DNA of 64,000 nucleotides from Rhizobium sp. NFR03 (GCF_900111275.1 NZ_FOGR01000003.1:667487-731486); one strand, 5' to 3'. Shown: positions 14,234-23,207, counted from the stretch's first letter. The notes: a model not told the origin generated them from the sequence alone. Program-made: numbers and translations.

Positions 14234-14581
14234 TCAGCCGTCCGGTTCGATGATTTCGAAGAGATCCGAAACGTCCTGCGTTTCCAGCTCCACGACCCAG
14301 CAGTCCGGGTCGAAGCGGATTTCGCGGTCCAGCGCCGCGTCGATTGCAGCGGGATCGGACGATGAGAGGCGGCGTTCGAACAGCCGCCCGCCCTCCTCTT
14401 CGGAGGTGACGAGGCTTTGCGGCGCCGGTCCGAACAGCGCCTCCTGTCCGTCCCGCGTCCGCTGGCGAATGAAGATGGCACCGGCCGCTTCGGCCCCCTT
14501 GCGCAGGACGGCCGCATAGTCTCCCCGCGCGAAGACGCGGCGGGTGATGGCGGAAACGAAGATGTCCGAGCGGAGGCGCAT
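14234..14581 (-). CDS. DUF1491 family protein
   Basis: 115 residues. The sequence RLRSDIFVSAITRRVFARGDYAAVLRKG, GAIFIRQRT, LFGPAPQS and FDPDCWVVELE matches the alphaproteobacterial DUF1491 family (about 110 residues), whose role is unknown. It is soluble, mixed alpha/beta. Start at the ATG that gives the conserved MRLRSD N-terminus. It converges on the DUF2336 gene and is followed upstream by the peptidoglycan-binding protein on the same strand, 155 bases away. Confidence 0.85.
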   Translation of the reverse strand: MRLRSDIFVSAITRRVFARGDYAAVLRKGAEAAGAIFIRQRTRDGQEALFGPAPQSLVTSEEEGGRLFERRLSSSDPAAIDAALDREIRFDPDCWVVELETQDVSDLFEIIEPDG

Positions 14582-14736
14582 GGCCCTGCATACATCGCAG
14601 GCAGGTCGGCGTCTATCGGTGCCGGTTCAGGCGCTTACGTGTGACATCCTCCACCTGTCCGCGAAGGCCTTCGCGCGGTGATTCCGAGAACGCGGCGAAT
14701 CCGCTGGACGCATTGATCATTCGACGCGAAAAACCC

Positions 14737-15867
14737 TCAGATCGCGCCGATCTCCTTCATCTTCTTCAGCACCGCGGCACTCGGCTCGCCGGTCTCCGGC
14801 AGGCGGTAGTGTTTTTCGAAATGGCGGATGGCCATGCGGGTCTGTTCACCCACCACGCCATCGACCGACACGTCGGCATAAGCAAGGTTCGCAAGCCCGC
14901 GCTGGATCGACATGACCATGCCGGCGCTGCTCTCCGCTGACGTGCCCGTTCTCGCGGAGGCTGCATCGGCGGATGCGGTTTCGATTGCCCTGACGCTCCC
15001 GCTCGCAGGTTTCGGCTTCACCTCCGCGCCACCCTCGGCAGCGCGGATGGCGGCGGCGATGGGGTCGATCTCGGCTGCCGGCTTCGCCGCTGGCGGGATC
15101 GCCGTCGGGCGCGGCGCGGGCATGATGTTCGCGATGCCGAAGGAGGCGGAGGCCCCGCCCTGCAGAGCCGAGAGAAGATCGTGGCTCACGATGCCGGTTT
15201 GCGGAAGGCCGCTTGCCTGCTCGAAACGGCGGATGGCCGCCGTGGTCTTTGGCCCTAGACGACCGTCGGCCTCACCGTCATAAAAGCCGTGCCGTGCCAG
15301 TTCGGCCTGTACGGCGCGCACGAGGCTCGTCGGGTCGAGATCCGGCGTCGCGCCTTGCCGTGGTGTCGGCTCGCTCGGCAAGGTCGCAAGGGCATCGGGT
15401 GCGGGAACGCTGGCGGTCCGCTCGCCGGTCGGCAGTGCCTCGGCCGGCACCTGCCCCGGTTCCGCCTCCCCCGCCTCGTCTTCTCGCCGAATCACAAAGG
15501 TCGTGACTCTGTTTGGATCCGGCACGTCTTGCGGCTCGCTCAGCGACACGCGCGCCGGGTCGGGATGCGTAAAGGGCAGTCGGGTGCGCATCAGCGGCGA
15601 CGGGTGATGGCCGGGCTGATACCAGAGCGCATTGGCCGCCACGAAACCGAACACGACGACAAACGCCGCGGTCCCGCCGAAGATGGCGGGATTGCGCAGC
15701 GCAAGGCGCACCATGCCGGATGCGGCACGAAGCACGATGTTCGGTCGGGACGCGCCCCTGCGCTTCAGCGCGGTTGCGCCCTTGGCGCTGGTCTTTCCCT
15801 TGGTCCCGGGCGCCATGCTGGCGAGGGTTTTGCGTCGTTCAGGCTGTTTTCGCGTAGGCTTCGCCAT
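14737..15867 (-). CDS. Membrane-anchored protein with two peptidoglycan-binding domains
   Basis: 376 residues from ATG 15867. A basic cytoplasmic N-terminus (1-55) precedes one membrane helix (about 61-82). A Pro-rich linker leads to a first PG_binding_1 domain (about 181-236: ELARHGFYDGEADGRLG, TTAAIRRFEQASGLP) and, after an Ala-rich spacer, a second (about 318-373: GLANLAYADVSVDGVVG, AIRHFEKHYRLPETG). Such domains bind the peptide part of the wall, so the protein ties the inner membrane to peptidoglycan. Its start overlaps the 3' end of the kinase gene by 29 bases; the two are probably one operon. Confidence 0.88.
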   Translation of the reverse strand: MAKPTRKQPERRKTLASMAPGTKGKTSAKGATALKRRGASRPNIVLRAASGMVRLALRNPAIFGGTAAFVVVFGFVAANALWYQPGHHPSPLMRTRLPFTHPDPARVSLSEPQDVPDPNRVTTFVIRREDEAGEAEPGQVPAEALPTGERTASVPAPDALATLPSEPTPRQGATPDLDPTSLVRAVQAELARHGFYDGEADGRLGPKTTAAIRRFEQASGLPQTGIVSHDLLSALQGGASASFGIANIMPAPRPTAIPPAAKPAAEIDPIAAAIRAAEGGAEVKPKPASGSVRAIETASADAASARTGTSAESSAGMVMSIQRGLANLAYADVSVDGVVGEQTRMAIRHFEKHYRLPETGEPSAAVLKKMKEIGAI

Positions 15868-17437
15868 CTGCCGCACCTCCTTTCTCAACCCCTGACGCGG
15901 ATACGCCGGGGTTCAGGGACGTGGAGCCGGCCTGTATCTTCAGGCGCGGCGGAAATTCTGCGATGCTGCCGGCATCGGCAAGCTGATCGGCATCGCGGAT
16001 GCCGGAACCGTCGAGCGGCAGGCTGATGCGGATCACCGTGCCTTCGCGCGGGCGGCTGGAAATCTCGAAGCGGCCGCCATGCAGCGCCACCAGCCCCTTG
16101 ACGAGCGCGAGGCCAAGGCCGGTGCCCTCGTATTTCCGGGTATATTCGTTTTCGACCTGCATGAAGGCCTGGCCGAGGCAGGCGAGCTTTTCCGCGGGAA
16201 TGCCGATACCTGTATCGCTGACGGTCAGCCGCAGGTCCGCACCCGCGATCTCCGCGTCGATGGTGACGATGCCGCCGGCGTCGGTAAACTTGATGGCATT
16301 GCCGACGAGGTTGATGAGGATCTGCTGGACCGCACGACGGTCCGCATGGACCTCGCCGACGCCGCGCATGACCCGGCTGGCCAGCTTTACGCCCTTGGCT
16401 TCCGCCTGAAGACCCAGCATCGCCTCGCAGGCGGAGACGGCATCGGCCACGACGAAGGGCTCGGCGATCAGCTCGTAACGGCCGGCCTCGATCTTGCTCA
16501 TGTCCAGCATCGTATTGACGACGGAGAGCAGGTGGGCGCCAGACTGGTTGATCAGAGCGACATATTCGCGCTGGCGATCGTTTTCCAGCCGGCCGAAATA
16601 TTCGCCGGTGAGGATATCGGAGAAGCCGAGGATAGCATTCAGCGGTGTGCGCAGCTCATGGCTGACGGCTGCGAGAAATCTTGTCTTCGCCTCGTTGGCG
16701 CTTTCCGCGGCTTGCGCCTTGGCGGCAGCATCGACCTTGAGCGCGACTTCGCCCGAGATATCGCGCGACTGGACGAGAATGCCGGAAAGCTCGCCGCCTT
16801 CCACGATGGCCGCAAGTTCGCACCGGATATGCAGCAGCTGCGCGCCGCCCTCCGTCATGGAGCCGCGCTCCAGCCGAAGCTCCACGGTTTCACCGTTCGC
16901 GCCGAGCCTGATGGCGTCGATGGCGCGCATGAAGGCGATGCGGTCGGAGACGTGGATCTGCTCGATGAAACCGCGCCCGGCCGGGTCGCGCATCCAGGCA
17001 AGGAAGCTCACGGCATCGCGGCCGTGCACGGATGTGACCGAGCCGCGCAGGTCGTGCAAGGTGACGAGGCCGGCGAAGAGATCATAGGCAAGCGCCGGGG
17101 AAGCCACGGGCTCCGCGACGGGCAGGACCGGGCGCGCATTGCGTCCGGCGAGACCGACTGCGGCGAGGCCCCCCACCAGCGTCAGCGCGCCGACGAGGCC
17201 GGCACCGACCGGCAGGGCCAGCGACAGCGGCAGCACGGCGGCAAGCGCCAGCGGAGCGACGGGGAAAGCGATGAGGGCTGAGGCGGCAACGGTGCGGATA
17301 GCGGAAAGCTCGCGCTCGGTCGGCGCCGGGCGGGGCAACCAGAGCCTGGCGGCATCGTCCACGCGGGACGCAAACCTTCCAGCGATGTTCCGCACAATTG
17401 TCACGCCCGACCCTGCATTTTTCGTTGCCCGGAACAT
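15839..17437 (-). CDS. divJ: PAS sensor histidine kinase, DivJ-like
   Basis: 532 residues. Two membrane helices (about 48-72 and 76-98) are followed by a PAS-like domain (about 118-230), a HisKA domain with phospho-acceptor His260 in AVSHELRTPLNAI, and an HATPase domain with LVGNAIKF (N box), DTGIGI (G1) and GTGLGLALV (G2). No receiver domain. DivJ phosphorylates DivK and so controls CtrA in the alphaproteobacterial cell cycle. The assignment rests on this architecture plus position near mucR/ros and sufE, an arrangement I recall from rhizobia but could not check. Start at ATG 17437; a GTG 33 bases further in is possible. Another PAS kinase cannot be excluded. Confidence 0.7.
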   Translation of the reverse strand: MFRATKNAGSGVTIVRNIAGRFASRVDDAARLWLPRPAPTERELSAIRTVAASALIAFPVAPLALAAVLPLSLALPVGAGLVGALTLVGGLAAVGLAGRNARPVLPVAEPVASPALAYDLFAGLVTLHDLRGSVTSVHGRDAVSFLAWMRDPAGRGFIEQIHVSDRIAFMRAIDAIRLGANGETVELRLERGSMTEGGAQLLHIRCELAAIVEGGELSGILVQSRDISGEVALKVDAAAKAQAAESANEAKTRFLAAVSHELRTPLNAILGFSDILTGEYFGRLENDRQREYVALINQSGAHLLSVVNTMLDMSKIEAGRYELIAEPFVVADAVSACEAMLGLQAEAKGVKLASRVMRGVGEVHADRRAVQQILINLVGNAIKFTDAGGIVTIDAEIAGADLRLTVSDTGIGIPAEKLACLGQAFMQVENEYTRKYEGTGLGLALVKGLVALHGGRFEISSRPREGTVIRISLPLDGSGIRDADQLADAGSIAEFPPRLKIQAGSTSLNPGVSASGVEKGGAADGEAYAKTA

Positions 17438-17991
17438 CCTGCCCCGGTTGTTTATGAAGTCCTGCGACTCTCGTTTCCGGCCTCATGAAATGGCGGAGAC
17501 GATCGTCATCGGATAAGGGCGACTGTCTCACCGGTGGCTTAATGAAACTCTAAGTGAACGCGCCCGATGTGTTGCAAAACAGCTTCACCGGCCTTTCTGA
17601 CCCGTAATCGGGCAGGCTTTGTTTGTTGTGGTTAATACAGCGTAACCGTTGAAATATTGGTGTTTTTCGAGTTAATTTAACCACTGTGGCAGGCGGCTCG
17701 ACTGCCGGATGCCGCGTTTGCAGGGCACGCCGGGCAAGGCGCCGCCTTGAGCCTTAACGACGTTTGCTCAAATGCCCTTCAAATACGGATCAAAAGCCGT
17801 TCGATCGAATTTTATGAAAAGACGCGTCAAATACGGGTCTCGTTTTCAAGGCTGTATTGGAAGAGGCGCTCTAGTTTGATGTTCAACCGACCTGCTTCAC
17901 TCATCGGTACCCGGCAAAGACCGGAGACAACGACGGGAATTGACGGCAGGCGGTCGGGACAGTTGCGTGAACGTCAAGAACGGGGTCGACC
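17438..17991. other. Divergent intergenic region between kinase and DUF5330 genes
   Basis: 554 bases, AT-richer than its surroundings near 17620-17690 (GTTAATTTAACC). It holds a direct repeat TCAAATACGG at 17779-17788 and 17827-17836, 48 bases apart. No open frame with a good ribosome binding site is seen. It must contain the promoters of the two divergent genes. Confidence 0.5.
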
Positions 17992-18513
17992 ATGTGGTTT
18001 CTGATCAAGGCAGCATTCTGGTTTTCGCTGGTGCTCGTCCTGCTGCCGATCTTCGGCACGGAGGACACGGCGCAGACGCAGGCGACCGCCGGTGCCAAGG
18101 TCGATATCGGCCAGACGGTTTCCGCCGCCAGCGAGGCGATCGGCTATATCAGTGCCATCTGCCTCGAAAAGCCGGACGTCTGCACGAAGGGCGCCGAGAC
18201 CTTCAATGCGCTCGGCCACCGCGCCAAGGACGGTGCCCGCATTGCCTACCAGCTGCTCGAAACCCAGTTCGGCGACGAGAAGACCGCAGCAGCCACCTCG
18301 ACCGGTGACGCCGTGACGGCGGGTGACGCCGTGACGACAGGGACCGTGCCGGATCAGGCCCTGCCCGCGATCCCCGGAGCGGAGGCCGCCCCTGAGGATG
18401 CCGCAAAGCCGGTCGCTGCTGCCGCAGAACCGCAGACGAACGAGGATCTCGGCTTCACGCGTATTCCCGTACCCGAAAAGCGGATCCCGCCGAAGCCGCA
18501 TCGCGCTTCCTGA
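17992..18513 (+). CDS. DUF5330 protein, membrane-anchored
   Basis: 173 residues. WFLIKAAFWFSLVLVLLPIF is an N-terminal membrane anchor or uncleaved signal; then come SAASEAIGYISAICLEKPDVCTKGAE with two Cys and ARIAYQLLETQFG, the DUF5330 core of Rhizobiales, and an Ala/Pro-rich tail with a KRIPPKPHR end. Function unknown; the two Cys may form a periplasmic disulphide. It is divergent from the DivJ-like kinase and 93 bases upstream of sufE. Confidence 0.82.
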   Translation: MWFLIKAAFWFSLVLVLLPIFGTEDTAQTQATAGAKVDIGQTVSAASEAIGYISAICLEKPDVCTKGAETFNALGHRAKDGARIAYQLLETQFGDEKTAAATSTGDAVTAGDAVTTGTVPDQALPAIPGAEAAPEDAAKPVAAAAEPQTNEDLGFTRIPVPEKRIPPKPHRAS

Positions 18514-18606
18514 TCGGCCACCACCAGGCGCCGGGTTCCTGCGAAAGCCGCTTGCGCCAAGCCGATCCGGCTTCTCAACCCGTGCCCGATCCCTTATAGA
18601 GACGGC

Positions 18607-19050
18607 ATGACCGATGCTACCGCCTTCACACCGACACCCCTTTCCGAAATCCTCGAGAATTGCGCCTATCTCGATGATTGGCAGGACAGGATGAGCTATG
18701 TCATCGAGCTCGGGCGCACGCTGCCGGAACTGCCGGAAGAGAAGCGCACGGCGGACAACAAGGTGCAGGGCTGCGCCAGCCAGGTCTGGCTGGTGACCCA
18801 TGCCGAAGAGGGCACTGATCCCGTTCTGACATTCGAGGGCGAGTCCGATGCGCATATCGTGCGCGGCCTCGTCGCCATCGTGCTCTCGATCTTCTCTGGC
18901 AGACGAGCCTCCGAGATCGTGACGACGGACGCGCTGGACCTTTTCGGGCAGATGGGCCTGATCGAGTTCCTGACGGCCCAGCGTGCCAATGGGCTGCGCT
19001 CCATGGTCAAGCGCATCCAGGATCAGGCAGCATTTCGCCTGAAGGGCTGA
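18607..19050 (+). CDS. sufE: SufE sulphur acceptor
   Basis: 147 residues. SufE takes persulphide sulphur from the cysteine desulphurase SufS and passes it to the SufBCD scaffold for iron-sulphur cluster assembly in the cytoplasm. The acceptor Cys56 lies in NKVQGCASQVWL, the family signature; VRGLVAIVLSIFSGR and RANGLRSMVKRI are also conserved. Length (about 140) is normal. The other suf genes are not in the window, which is usual for rhizobia. It converges on the DUF6456 gene. Confidence 0.92.
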   Translation: MTDATAFTPTPLSEILENCAYLDDWQDRMSYVIELGRTLPELPEEKRTADNKVQGCASQVWLVTHAEEGTDPVLTFEGESDAHIVRGLVAIVLSIFSGRRASEIVTTDALDLFGQMGLIEFLTAQRANGLRSMVKRIQDQAAFRLKG

Positions 19051-19083
19051 GGTTTCAAAGACCTGACACCCACCCTCCGTCCA

Positions 19084-19971
19084 TTACCCGCCGCGCTCGC
19101 GGCCGCCATCCATGTCCGGGCGATAGCCCTCCGCGCCCCAGGCGTGGGTGCGGCGCGCCGGTGATGCCGGAGGCGGCGGTGCGTAATGGCGTGCGAGCGC
19201 CATGAGAGCCGCGCGCAACAGCAGCTTGGCAGACCGCGCGGGCCACTGGCGCTCCCGCTCCACCGTCTCCAGACCCTTCTCGAAGCCGCAAACGTCGATC
19301 GCGACGCCGCAAAGCTCCGGGCCGATCGCCTCCATGGCCCGCGCCACGCGGGTTCTTGCAGCCAGGGCGCTGTCGGCGATGTCACCACCGCCGCCGCTGC
19401 CTTTCGTGCGTGTTGCCAGCCGCGGCTCGTAGGACATGGTCATGCGCGGCTGCAGTTGCGCGCGCGTGAAATCCCGGTGCAGCCGCTGCCCTGCATCCAG
19501 CGCTTCCGGCGGCAGGAACGGCCTGCCGGATTTCTCCTTCAACCGGCCGATCGGGGCGAGCGGCGACTCCGCGAGATTGACCTTCACCGTCCGCCGCCCG
19601 GCGGGCGTCTCCACCGTGCCGGAGGCGACATGCCGATGCTGATCGGTGAAGGCATCCTGCGGGTCGGAGAGCGCGCGCTTGAGAAAAGGCACAGCCGGGG
19701 ACAGGACGCGCCAGTGCCCGAAGGCATCGGGGCCGGAGACAAGGCCGAGAGAGACGGCATGGCACATGCACGCCTGCGGCAGCGCGCGCTTCATGCCGTC
19801 GGCGCGCTCGACGATCCCGTCGGCCCCCTGCTCCGTGACCAGAAAGGTGGCGACGATACCGTCTCCTGCGGCTTCCGGCCGATCTCGTGCGGCCCGTCCG
19901 CCGAGGAGGTGGCGCATCAGCCGCACAAGATCGGCGCGGGCGGAGGCATTCACAGGCTTCATGTCATGCAT
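19084..19971 (-). CDS. DUF6456 protein
   Basis: 295 residues. The middle part VNLAESPLAPIGRLKEKSG and LDAGQRLHRDFTRAQLQPRMTM and the C-terminal VAIDVCGFEKGLETVERERQWPARSAKLLLR are the marks of DUF6456, an alphaproteobacterial family with a predicted helical DNA-binding-like C-terminus; its role is unknown. The gene overlaps the end of the upstream DnaA-domain gene by 8 bases, so the two are co-translated. The linkage suggests a joint regulatory role; this is inference. Confidence 0.78.
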   Translation of the reverse strand: MHDMKPVNASARADLVRLMRHLLGGRAARDRPEAAGDGIVATFLVTEQGADGIVERADGMKRALPQACMCHAVSLGLVSGPDAFGHWRVLSPAVPFLKRALSDPQDAFTDQHRHVASGTVETPAGRRTVKVNLAESPLAPIGRLKEKSGRPFLPPEALDAGQRLHRDFTRAQLQPRMTMSYEPRLATRTKGSGGGGDIADSALAARTRVARAMEAIGPELCGVAIDVCGFEKGLETVERERQWPARSAKLLLRAALMALARHYAPPPPASPARRTHAWGAEGYRPDMDGGRERGG

Positions 19972-20533
19972 GGCCGGCGTCTCCCGCTTTGGGAAAAACG
20001 GCCGCGATCACGCGCTCGATGGCCGAGACGAAGGCCTCGAAATCCGCATCGTCGCGGCGATCCTCCACCACATGGCAGGAATAGCTGACGGTGGAACGGT
20101 CCCGACCGAAGGCGACGCCGATATCGGTCAGAGACACCTGCAGCACGACATGGCTGACATACATGGCGATCTGGCGGACATGCGTCATCATCCGCCGGCG
20201 GTCGCGCCGCAGCTGCTGGCGGTCGCCGACCATCATGGTCAGTTCCTCGACCACCTCTGCGACCATGCGGCAGCGCGCCTGCGCCAGCGGGTCAGGCGCA
20301 GCCGTATCGGGCAATTCGGAAACACGGGATGTTGCCGAAGCAACGGAGGGCGGCCACGGCGACGCGGATTTGCATTCGGGCGCGCGGTCGGGCGCACCCC
20401 TGCTGCCGGAGGCTTGTCGATCGGAATATGACGGAGAAGAAGCCGGTGGCGCGGATGAGCCGACGAGGCTTAAGGAGACAAGAGAACCCGGCGTCGTCAG
20501 GTCGCTTCCGGAATGTGCATGAGGCAAGGCCAT
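19964..20533 (-). CDS. HTH protein with a DnaA domain-IV-like DNA-binding domain
   Basis: 189 residues from ATG 20533 (GGAG seven bases upstream). Residues about 118-175 (VRQIAMYVSHVVLQVSLTDI, GRDRSTVSYSC) match the DNA-binding domain IV of the replication initiator DnaA, including the TV-x-(Y/H) basic-loop region. No AAA+ ATPase domain is present, and the first 80 residues are Ser/Pro-rich and probably disordered. It may therefore bind DnaA boxes or related sites without acting as an initiator. Coupled to the DUF6456 gene and downstream of mucR on the same strand. Confidence 0.82.
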   Translation of the reverse strand: MALPHAHSGSDLTTPGSLVSLSLVGSSAPPASSPSYSDRQASGSRGAPDRAPECKSASPWPPSVASATSRVSELPDTAAPDPLAQARCRMVAEVVEELTMMVGDRQQLRRDRRRMMTHVRQIAMYVSHVVLQVSLTDIGVAFGRDRSTVSYSCHVVEDRRDDADFEAFVSAIERVIAAVFPKAGDAGHA

Positions 20534-20711
20534 CTCAGATCTCCGCTATAGGAATAGTTTCACATATCCTACGCGGAAGACGGCACGAGCGCTACAACCC
20601 GACGGCAACCCTCTGTTGAAATCTCTTCAGTTTCAGATAGCCATCTGAATCATATAGGTATTTTTTCCTTCTCATTCGATAGCCCGCATATATGCGGCCT
20701 TTCAGCGCATG

Positions 20712-20744
20712 AAAAAGCCGGACCGGATGAGGATCCGGTCCGGC
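20712..20744 (-). terminator. Rho-independent terminator of mucR
   Basis: On the minus strand a perfect 12-base stem (20744-20733 with 20728-20717), loop CCTC, then TTTTT (20716-20712). It ends mucR transcription 62 bases after the stop and before the DnaA-domain gene, so the latter needs its own promoter. Confidence 0.9.
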
Positions 20745-20805
20745 GCGATCGATACGTTTCGCTTGGGAGGCGTTGACGAAAATCTTGTCGAGCTTGCTGC
20801 TGCGC

Positions 20806-21252
20806 TTACTTGGCGGCGCGCTTGCGGCGCTGGCCGAGGCCCATTTCGCGGGCGAGACGCGAGCGCGCTTCGGCATAGGCCGGGGCGACCATCGGGTAGT
20901 CCGAAGGCAGTTCCCACTTCTCGCGATAGTCTTCCGGCGACAATGCGTGATGGGTCATCAGGTGGCGCTTCAGCGACTTGAAGTTTCCACCGCATTCCAG
21001 GCAGGTGATCTGCCCGTCCTGAACCGACTTGCGCACCGATACGGCAGGCTTCGGCTTTTCCACGGCGACGGCGACGGGGGCCGGTGCACCGGTGTTATTC
21101 AGGGCGTTGTGTACATCGCCGATGAGAGTCGACAACTCCGAGACGGGCACGACATGATTGCTGACATAGGCGGCGACAATCTCTGCGGTCAGTTCCACAA
21201 GCAACTCGTTGCCGTGTCCGGCCATGCCATGTCCGGCCATCTGTTCACTCAT
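20806..21252 (-). CDS. mucR: MucR/Ros family zinc-finger transcription regulator
   Basis: 148 residues from ATG 21252 with AAGGAG upstream; the longer frame to 21483 is not coding-like. The Ros-type prokaryotic zinc finger is Cys84-x2-Cys87-x9-His97-x4-His102 within [19 protein letters not shown], followed by [13 protein letters not shown] and the basic tail. The N-terminal helices ([14 protein letters not shown]) mediate oligomerisation. The family represses exopolysaccharide, motility and virulence genes in rhizobia, Agrobacterium and Brucella and usually represses itself. A Met/His/Gly-rich stretch ([10 protein letters not shown]) at the N-terminus is a small duplication. Followed by a strong terminator. 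Confidence 0.93.
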   Translation of the reverse strand: MSEQMAGHGMAGHGNELLVELTAEIVAAYVSNHVVPVSELSTLIGDVHNALNNTGAPAPVAVAVEKPKPAVSVRKSVQDGQITCLECGGNFKSLKRHLMTHHALSPEDYREKWELPSDYPMVAPAYAEARSRLAREMGLGQRRKRAAK

Positions 21253-21850
21253 TTTGTTCTCCTTTCGGGCGACTGTCTGGTTTTCGCCCGCAGATTCGCA
21301 GGCTTGCTCTGAAAGCGCCGATTTGCCCCATGAAAATGCAATCGATTCCGATGAAGACCGGCACGATGCATCAGAATGGGACGACCGAGTTACTTGCCAA
21401 ATGCACCTGCATCGAGCGCCGCATATCTTTTCCCTACCCCGAAAAGACAACCGAATCCTATGGAGATATTTCGGTGGCGACAACTTGCAGTATTTTCAGC
21501 CTCAGACACTTTACCGTTACTCGAATAACACTCACCCCAAAAATGTCAAACCTGTTTTTCAATATATGCAAGACTTGGCGACTAAAATTAGCCGCTCCAT
21601 AACAGTTGTCACAAGCAATCCCGGTATAAATGTGCGTTTTTATCTATCGCGGAAACCGATGCGGGGCGACATCCGTCCGAGCACGCTCGGAGATATCGCC
21701 GATTCTCTACAACCTCGGCTTCCAGCCCCCTGTGCGTGGGCTATATGAGCAGATTTTACTGCATGGCGCACGCAACGCAGTCTGCCGGGCGCTTTATTTG
21801 CGCGCTCCGCCTTCCTATATGAAAGCCAGTCCCAAGATGAGGAGAAAGAC
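21253..21850. other. Long AT-rich upstream region of mucR / msrB
   Basis: 598 bases without a convincing gene, between divergent mucR and msrB. The part 21480-21640 is clearly AT-rich, with TATATGC and TATAAATG. MucR binds AT-rich DNA with TpA steps and represses itself, so binding sites here are expected, but none can be placed exactly by eye. Small frames (for example 21330-21602) lack ribosome binding sites. Confidence 0.5.
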
Positions 21851-22288
21851 ATGACCGAACTTCGCACGCATACCGACGGAGACGGCGCAAACCTCAGGCT
21901 GAAGGTTGTGAAGAGCGACGCCGAATGGCGGGAACAGTTGACGCCGGACCAGTATCGCGTGACCCGGCAACACGGCACGGAACGGGCATTTTCCAGCCCC
22001 GATTTCGCGCTGGGAAAAGCCGGCACCTATCGCTGCATCTGCTGCGGCAATGCGCTCTACGACGCGAGCACGAAGTTCGATTCGGGAACGGGGTGGCCGA
22101 GCTTCTTCCAACCTCTCGACCCGGACGCTGTCACGGAGGTCACGGACCGCTCTTACGGCATGACGCGCACGGAAGTGAAATGCGCCGATTGCGACGCGCA
22201 TCTGGGTCATGTGTTCCCGGATGGCCCCGCCCCGACCGGCCTGCGCTATTGCATGAACGGGGTGGCGCTCACCTTCGAGCCTGCCTGA
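21851..22288 (+). CDS. msrB: Peptide methionine-(R)-S-oxide reductase MsrB
   Basis: 145 residues. Reduces the R-sulphoxide of methionine in damaged proteins in the cytoplasm. Zinc ligands Cys62/Cys65 (YRCICCG) and Cys111/Cys114 ([12 protein letters not shown]) are present, and Cys134 in LRYCMNG is the catalytic residue. In [10 protein letters not shown] a Thr stands where many MsrB proteins carry the resolving Cys, so recycling probably uses another thiol or thioredoxin directly. Normal length. The start follows GAGGAGAAAGAC. Confidence 0.95.
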   Translation: MTELRTHTDGDGANLRLKVVKSDAEWREQLTPDQYRVTRQHGTERAFSSPDFALGKAGTYRCICCGNALYDASTKFDSGTGWPSFFQPLDPDAVTEVTDRSYGMTRTEVKCADCDAHLGHVFPDGPAPTGLRYCMNGVALTFEPA

Positions 22289-22324
22289 CGCCCGTCAACT
22301 GACATCCGTGAATGGCGCGGCGCC

Positions 22325-23026
22325 TTATACGGCGCCGTTGCCGATGACCGAAAAGACGGCGGAGAAATGAACCGCGGCGGCGGTCACGACGAAGCCATGC
22401 CAGATGGCGTTCTGGAAGCGCAGACGCTCCCAGACGTGAAAGATCACGCCGGCGGAGTAGATGATCCCGCCCACCAGAATGAGGAGCATGGTGGCGCCGG
22501 TCAGCGTGGCCAGAAGCGGGCCGACGGCGAGAACGCCGCTCCAGCCCATGGCGAGGTAGAGCACGATGGCCAGCTTGTCGTAACGGCCGGGGAAGACGCA
22601 TTTCAGCGCGATGCCGAGAGCGGCAATGAGCCAGATGCCGACGAGCATGACGGCCAGGAACGGATCGTCCCAACCGCTTTGCAGGAAGGGCGTGTAGGTG
22701 GCCGCGATCAGGATGAAGATCGAGGAGTGATCGAACCGGCGCAGCAGCCATTTGGTCCGCGACACCGGCCACATATTGTAGACGAAGGAGATCGACAGCG
22801 TGGCGACGAGGCCCGCGCCATAGATCGCCGCAGCCGTGATCTGTCCCGCCGTGCTGGCTGCGCTGGCATGGACCAGCAGGATCGTGACGCCGACGAGCGC
22901 GCAGGCAAGACCGATGCCATGGACGATACCGTCCGCGATCATCTCGGTCCGGTCGTAGTTCCACTTGATGCCCTTGATGTCCACGCGCGCTTCGTCTCCA
23001 GATCCGTTCAAGGTCAGGCTACGCAT
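22325..23026 (-). CDS. Haemolysin III / PAQR-like membrane protein (YqfA type)
   Basis: 233 residues, about seven membrane helices. The family motifs ADGIVHGIGLACALVG, YNMWPVSRTKWLLRRFDHSSIFILIAATYTPF and WHGFVVTAAAVHF contain the conserved Asp-His-Ser-His-His set of the PAQR/HlyIII superfamily, probably a metal site in the membrane. Function in bacteria is unclear; some members are called haemolysins without good evidence. I chose ATG 23026; the frame extends to 23059. It converges on msrB. Confidence 0.9.
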   Translation of the reverse strand: MRSLTLNGSGDEARVDIKGIKWNYDRTEMIADGIVHGIGLACALVGVTILLVHASAASTAGQITAAAIYGAGLVATLSISFVYNMWPVSRTKWLLRRFDHSSIFILIAATYTPFLQSGWDDPFLAVMLVGIWLIAALGIALKCVFPGRYDKLAIVLYLAMGWSGVLAVGPLLATLTGATMLLILVGGIIYSAGVIFHVWERLRFQNAIWHGFVVTAAAVHFSAVFSVIGNGAV

Positions 23027-23150
23027 TCGCCGCCCGTTTGGCGAGCCCCTCGGGGACATGCGCCGGTCACTTTCGGTGACGAATCGATCATCGGCGAGGA
23101 TGCGGGCGGGAGCGTGGCGGGCTTATGACAAGCGTGACAACAACCGCGCC

Positions 23151-23207
23151 AGCGCGAGGTTCGCTGGGGGCCGACGAACCTCGCGGCAGCGCGAGGTTCG
23201 CTGGGGG
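23151..23207. repeat. 20-base direct repeat with inverted core
   Basis: AGCGCGAGGTTCGCTGGGGG occurs at 23151-23170 and 23188-23207, with CGAACCTCGC (inverse of the repeat core) between them. The set can fold as alternative hairpins. It lies in the 276-base gap between the divergent haemolysin-III and VOC genes and may be a regulatory or repeat-derived structure. Confidence 0.6.

Noticed and set aside
17640..17660. CtrA site upstream of the DivJ-like kinase
   Set aside because: GTTAATTTAACC is AT-rich and palindromic but lacks the TTAA-N7-TTAA spacing.
20592..20876. 94-residue minus-strand frame after mucR
   Set aside because: It overlaps the end of mucR and the mucR terminator and is out of frame with both neighbours.
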